Assembly (NCBI GenBank): GCA_017624235.1
Contig: JAGANL010000006.1
Coordinates: 124,001 to 188,000 of the forward strand
Direction: 5' to 3'
Origin: Lachnospiraceae bacterium
GTDB taxonomy: Bacteria; Bacillota; Clostridia; Lachnospirales; Lachnospiraceae
Length of the DNA: 64,000 nucleotides
Positions 61,167-64,000 of this stretch are shown one piece after another. The notes beneath the pieces were generated by a model. The model saw nothing but the letters and a program-made list of their open reading frames with translations, did not search any database and was not told where the DNA came from. Every line of letters begins with the position of its first letter. Within the stretch, counting starts at the first letter, position 1. Made by a program: the position numbers and the translations under genes.

Positions 61167-61868
61167 ATGAAATGGCATTTTTTATACCGGACCTTTCTGC
61201 TGTGTTTAAAGGGTGTACCCACAACACTGCTGATTACGATATTAACCTTAGTGTTTTCCAGTATTCCGGCCATAGGGATTGCCGTAATCAGAAGTAAGCG
61301 GGTGCCCGTGCTACAGAAGATTTGTAGTGTGTATGTGTCTTTTATCAGGGGGACACCGGCAATCGTACAGATTTATCTGCTATATAATACCCTTGCAAGC
61401 ATACTGACCGTATGGTTTGAAAAAAATAATGTTTCCATTAACGTCTTTGACATTAGTCCGATTGTTTTTGCAGTAATTGTATTTACTCTAAACATTACAG
61501 CAACGATGTCGGAGGTAGTCCGGTCAGCTTTGCTAACGGTGGATAAGGGGCAGATGGAGGCAGCTGTATCCATTGGATTAAGTGAGCTGCAGGGGTTTTT
61601 ACGGGTGGTATTTCCACAGGCGCTGGTGTCGGCAATACCTAATTTATGTACCCTGATTGTTAATCTGATTAAGATGACCTCGTTAGCTTTTGCTATGACT
61701 GTAAAGGATATCACAGCAATTGCTAAAATTGAGGCGGGAAGCTCCTATAATTATATAGAGGCATATCTGGATATCTTTGTCATCTATTTGATTTTGTGCA
61801 TAGTGATTGAAAAAATGTTTCAGAAATTGGAGAGGAATTTGAGCAGATATAAGGCAATTGCAGATTAA
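61167..61868 (+). CDS. Amino-acid ABC transporter permease (orphan)
   Basis: 233 residues, five predicted helices. PTTLLITILTLVFSS and FIRGTPAIVQIYLLYN are the usual HisM/GlnP permease signatures, and the EAA-type loop appears as AAVSIGLSELQGFLRVVFPQAL. AAGGAGG lies eight bases upstream. No ATPase or binding protein gene is adjacent, so it must use partners encoded elsewhere. Context suggests cystine, cysteine or methionine import. Confidence 0.87.
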   Translation: MKWHFLYRTFLLCLKGVPTTLLITILTLVFSSIPAIGIAVIRSKRVPVLQKICSVYVSFIRGTPAIVQIYLLYNTLASILTVWFEKNNVSINVFDISPIVFAVIVFTLNITATMSEVVRSALLTVDKGQMEAAVSIGLSELQGFLRVVFPQALVSAIPNLCTLIVNLIKMTSLAFAMTVKDITAIAKIEAGSSYNYIEAYLDIFVIYLILCIVIEKMFQKLERNLSRYKAIAD

Positions 61869-61918
61869 AAAGAAGTAAGTGGAAAGAACTTAAATTTTGC
61901 GGAAAGGTCAGAAAGAAT

Positions 61919-63058
61919 ATGCGGGAAAAAACAAGACTGGTACATGGATATACGGGAATCGATCAAAACACGGGAGCCATCAGCTTCCCAATCTATCAGG
62001 GGGTTACCTTTGCTCATCCGGCGCTGGGAGAAACCACCAGGGGATTTGCTTATGCAAGAGCAGACAGTCCCACCAGACAGGAGCTGGAACGGACGCTTGC
62101 GCTGCTGGAGCACGGAACAAGGGCATGGGCCTTTTCCAGCGGAATGTCTGCTATTTCGGTCTTTATCAAGCTGTTTGAGCCGGGAAGCCATCTGCTCGTA
62201 TCCGAGGATTTATATGGCGGCACTTACCGTCTGTTTACGGAAATATATGGCAAATACGGATTGGAATTTGATTATGTGGATACCAGTAATCTGGAAGTGG
62301 TAAAAGCGGCTATCCGGCCGAATACGAAGGGAATTTTTATAGAGACGCCATCCAATCCGATGATGCACGTGACAGATATCCGTGCCGTTTCGGAGGTGAT
62401 TCGGGAGGCTGGTGGTGTTGTGGCAGTGGATAATACATTCCTGTCCCCCTATTTTCAAAAGCCGCTTGATTTTGGGGCAGATATCGTCATACATAGTGCT
62501 ACAAAGTATATCGGCGGTCATAACGATGTGCTGGCAGGAGCCCTGATCGTTCGGAATGAAAAGTGGATAGAACCTATTTCCCGGCTGGCCATGTCAGAGG
62601 GAGGCACGCTGGGACCACATGACAGCTGGCTGCTGCTTCGCAGCCTGAAGACGCTTTCCGTGCGCATGGACAGACAGCAGGAAAATGCGCTGCACCTTGT
62701 GGAATATCTGAAAAAGCATCCGAAGGTGGAAGCGGTGTATTACGTAGGTGATCCGGAGCATCCCGATTATGAAACAACGTTAAAACAGACGACTGGCTAT
62801 GGCGGCATGATTTCCTTTTCACTAAAGAGCGGGGAAAAGGTGCCGGATCTTCTCAAACGGTTTAAGGTCATTACCTTTGCGGAAAGTCTTGGAGGCGTAG
62901 AAAGCCTGATCACTTATCCGATGGTACAGACGCATGGAGCGATTCCGGTGGAGATGCGGGAAAGGCTTGGAGTCAACGAAAAGCTGCTTCGGATGTCGGT
63001 CGGAATTGAGGATGTGGAGGATCTGCTGGAAGATCTGGAGCAGGCGCTTTCCATCTGA
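61919..63058 (+). CDS. Trans-sulfuration PLP enzyme (cystathionine gamma-lyase/synthase, MccB/MetB type)
   Basis: 379-residue Cys/Met-metabolism PLP family. RADSPTRQELERTLA binding loop, YGGTYRLF (Tyr contacting PLP), VDNTFLSPYFQKPLDFGADIV and the PLP lysine in HSATKYIGGHNDV are clear, with ESLGGVESLITYP near the end. This family includes cystathionine gamma-synthase, gamma-lyase, and methionine gamma-lyase, which motifs alone do not separate. Next to cysK and a permease it would interconvert cysteine and methionine sulfur or release it. AAAGG precedes the ATG. Confidence 0.9.
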   Translation: MREKTRLVHGYTGIDQNTGAISFPIYQGVTFAHPALGETTRGFAYARADSPTRQELERTLALLEHGTRAWAFSSGMSAISVFIKLFEPGSHLLVSEDLYGGTYRLFTEIYGKYGLEFDYVDTSNLEVVKAAIRPNTKGIFIETPSNPMMHVTDIRAVSEVIREAGGVVAVDNTFLSPYFQKPLDFGADIVIHSATKYIGGHNDVLAGALIVRNEKWIEPISRLAMSEGGTLGPHDSWLLLRSLKTLSVRMDRQQENALHLVEYLKKHPKVEAVYYVGDPEHPDYETTLKQTTGYGGMISFSLKSGEKVPDLLKRFKVITFAESLGGVESLITYPMVQTHGAIPVEMRERLGVNEKLLRMSVGIEDVEDLLEDLEQALSI

Positions 63059-63125
63059 AAAGCAGGAAGCAGGCTTGCAGGAAAAATCGTAGAGATGCAA
63101 ATCGGAGGAAAGGAGACAGTCAGGG

Positions 63126-64000
63126 ATGGAAAAATTATTTTATCCGGATTTTTTTAATGATGTGTTCGGCCCCATTATGCAGCCGGGCTCCAGCGGCGCC
63201 TTTGCAGGAACGAGCAGAGTCGGCAGAGTGGCAGGCAGTCTGGTCAGAGGTAAATTGGAGGAGGTTCATTTTCTGTTTAATCAAAGCGACAGAGGAAGCT
63301 TTGATCGGCTGGGAAATATGATGGAGGACAGAGGATATCTGGGCGGAGCGCTTGGCTTTACGACGGATGATTACCGCCTTTTTGAGGCACATGAGATTGC
63401 AAGAGAGCAGAAAATTTCCTATGATTTTAAGCTGAGTGAGATGGTTAACGGCTATCCGGGAAGCATTACGATCCGGGTCAAAGGGAGGAATCGGGAAGAG
63501 GGATTTTTAAAGGGCGCTTCGGTAGGAGGCGGCATGATCCGTATCTATGAGATCAACGGCTATCCCTTGAAGTGGCAGTCGGATACCTATGGTATTCTGG
63601 TAGAGGTTCAGGATAAAAAGACGATTGGGCGGCAGAAGGAAGCGTTTGAAAGAGAACAGGGAGATGACCATATACAGACACTGTCTTTGAAAAAGAACGG
63701 AGAGGAAGAAAGCAGCGCTTATTTTATCGAACTTTCCAGAGAACCGGAGGAAGGGGATGCAGACCGGGCCTTTGCCGGGCAGCGGGTCACGATTCTTCCG
63801 GCTGTATTGCCGGTGGTAACGACCAGACAGAAAAGGCCACAGCTTTTTCAGACCGTGGCTCAATGGCGTGAGGTAGCGGAAAAGAAGAATATTTCCTTCG
63901 TGCAGGCAGCCATAGAGTATGAAAAGGCTTCTTCCGGCTGGACGGAGGAAGAAATCTGGGCCTACTTTGAGAAAATAGCCGATATTTTTGAGAAACAGAT
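63126..64000 (+). CDS. L-serine-dehydratase-like protein (3' end outside window)
   Basis: At least 291 residues, open to the end of the window. The N-terminus reads FGPIMQPGSSGAFAGTSRVGRVAG, like the SDH beta domain (GPSSSHTAGxxRIG), and a later GASVGGGMIRIYEING is typical of this fold. From about residue 240 (LFQTVAQWREVAEKKNISFVQAAIEYE) it changes to the start of an SDH alpha domain, so both halves are in one chain. Fe-S-dependent L-serine or L-cysteine deaminase is likely. The catalytic cysteines lie outside the window. ATG 63126 has GGAAAGGAG upstream. Confidence 0.72.
   Translation, partial: MEKLFYPDFFNDVFGPIMQPGSSGAFAGTSRVGRVAGSLVRGKLEEVHFLFNQSDRGSFDRLGNMMEDRGYLGGALGFTTDDYRLFEAHEIAREQKISYDFKLSEMVNGYPGSITIRVKGRNREEGFLKGASVGGGMIRIYEINGYPLKWQSDTYGILVEVQDKKTIGRQKEAFEREQGDDHIQTLSLKKNGEEESSAYFIELSREPEEGDADRAFAGQRVTILPAVLPVVTTRQKRPQLFQTVAQWREVAEKKNISFVQAAIEYEKASSGWTEEEIWAYFEKIADIFEKQ

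Overview
The window reads as a low-to-mid GC Firmicute chromosome, most likely an anaerobic, spore-lineage Clostridium of the Lachnospiraceae type. The inference rests on sigma-H, mini-RNase III, a T-box, AGGAGG-type ribosome binding sites, a VanW-family protein, secreted Cys-ribbon repeat proteins, a DUF6320/condensation-domain acyltransferase pair and the gene orders cysE-cysS-mrnC-rlmB-sigH and dgt-dnaG-rpoD-trmK-nif3. No genome search could be run, so the genus is not assigned.

Layout. 1-4.7 kb: end of carB, queH, argS, tRNA-Val and tRNA-Met. 4.8-7.8 kb: an AT-rich accessory patch beside tRNA-Met holding an integrase tail, an IS91-type transposase head, a two-gene operon whose promoter contains a perfect LexA-type (SOS) operator, a type I toxin (holin-like, 26 aa) with a convincing antisense RNA unit, and a dead DUF1016 nuclease fragment. 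7.8-19.7 kb: ispF, an EAL phosphodiesterase, T-box-cysE-cysS-mrnC-rlmB-sigH, an AlkD-like glycosylase and potABCD. 19.7-28.6 kb: two paralogous secreted repeat proteins, tRNA-Thr, a YkgJ protein, tRNA-Asn, a dipeptidase, a threonine aldolase-like lyase, an AI-2E-type permease, a Cys-ribbon surface protein and a NUDIX hydrolase. 28.7-42 kb: tRNA-Pro(AGG), exonuclease III, a flavin reductase-like protein, radical SAM, metallopeptidase-like, NdpA and DUF2974 genes, two tRNA-Leu genes, VanW, a divergent acyltransferase/DUF6320/esterase locus, and lrgAB. 41.9-49.6 kb: dgt-dnaG-rpoD-trmK-nif3, a nucleoside kinase and rnpB. 49.6-58.6 kb: an HtrA-like lipoprotein, two CobW GTPases, ylmH, two membrane proteins, a tandem pair of tiny membrane peptides, a PHP phosphoesterase and an ECF sigma unit. 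58.6-64 kb: a sulfur locus with cysK, yezD, a NifB-like radical SAM enzyme, an orphan amino-acid permease, a Cys/Met PLP lyase and the start of a serine-dehydratase-like gene.

How it works together. Cysteine supply is the recurring theme. Serine acetyltransferase and Cys-tRNA synthetase sit behind a tRNA-Cys T-box. O-acetylserine sulfhydrylase (cysK) sits behind a different sensor: a perfect sigma-A promoter, a 33-codon leader peptide with four consecutive Cys codons, and an intrinsic terminator whose 3' arm can instead pair with the end of the leader ORF. That is the layout of a classical ribosome-stalling attenuator for cysteine and is the strongest undescribed-looking element. The second is the SOS-controlled soluble-protein plus four-helix-membrane-protein operon in the accessory patch, a candidate anti-phage or lysis module. 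The window also encodes two tRNAs with A34 anticodons (Pro AGG, Leu AAG), suggesting expanded inosine decoding.
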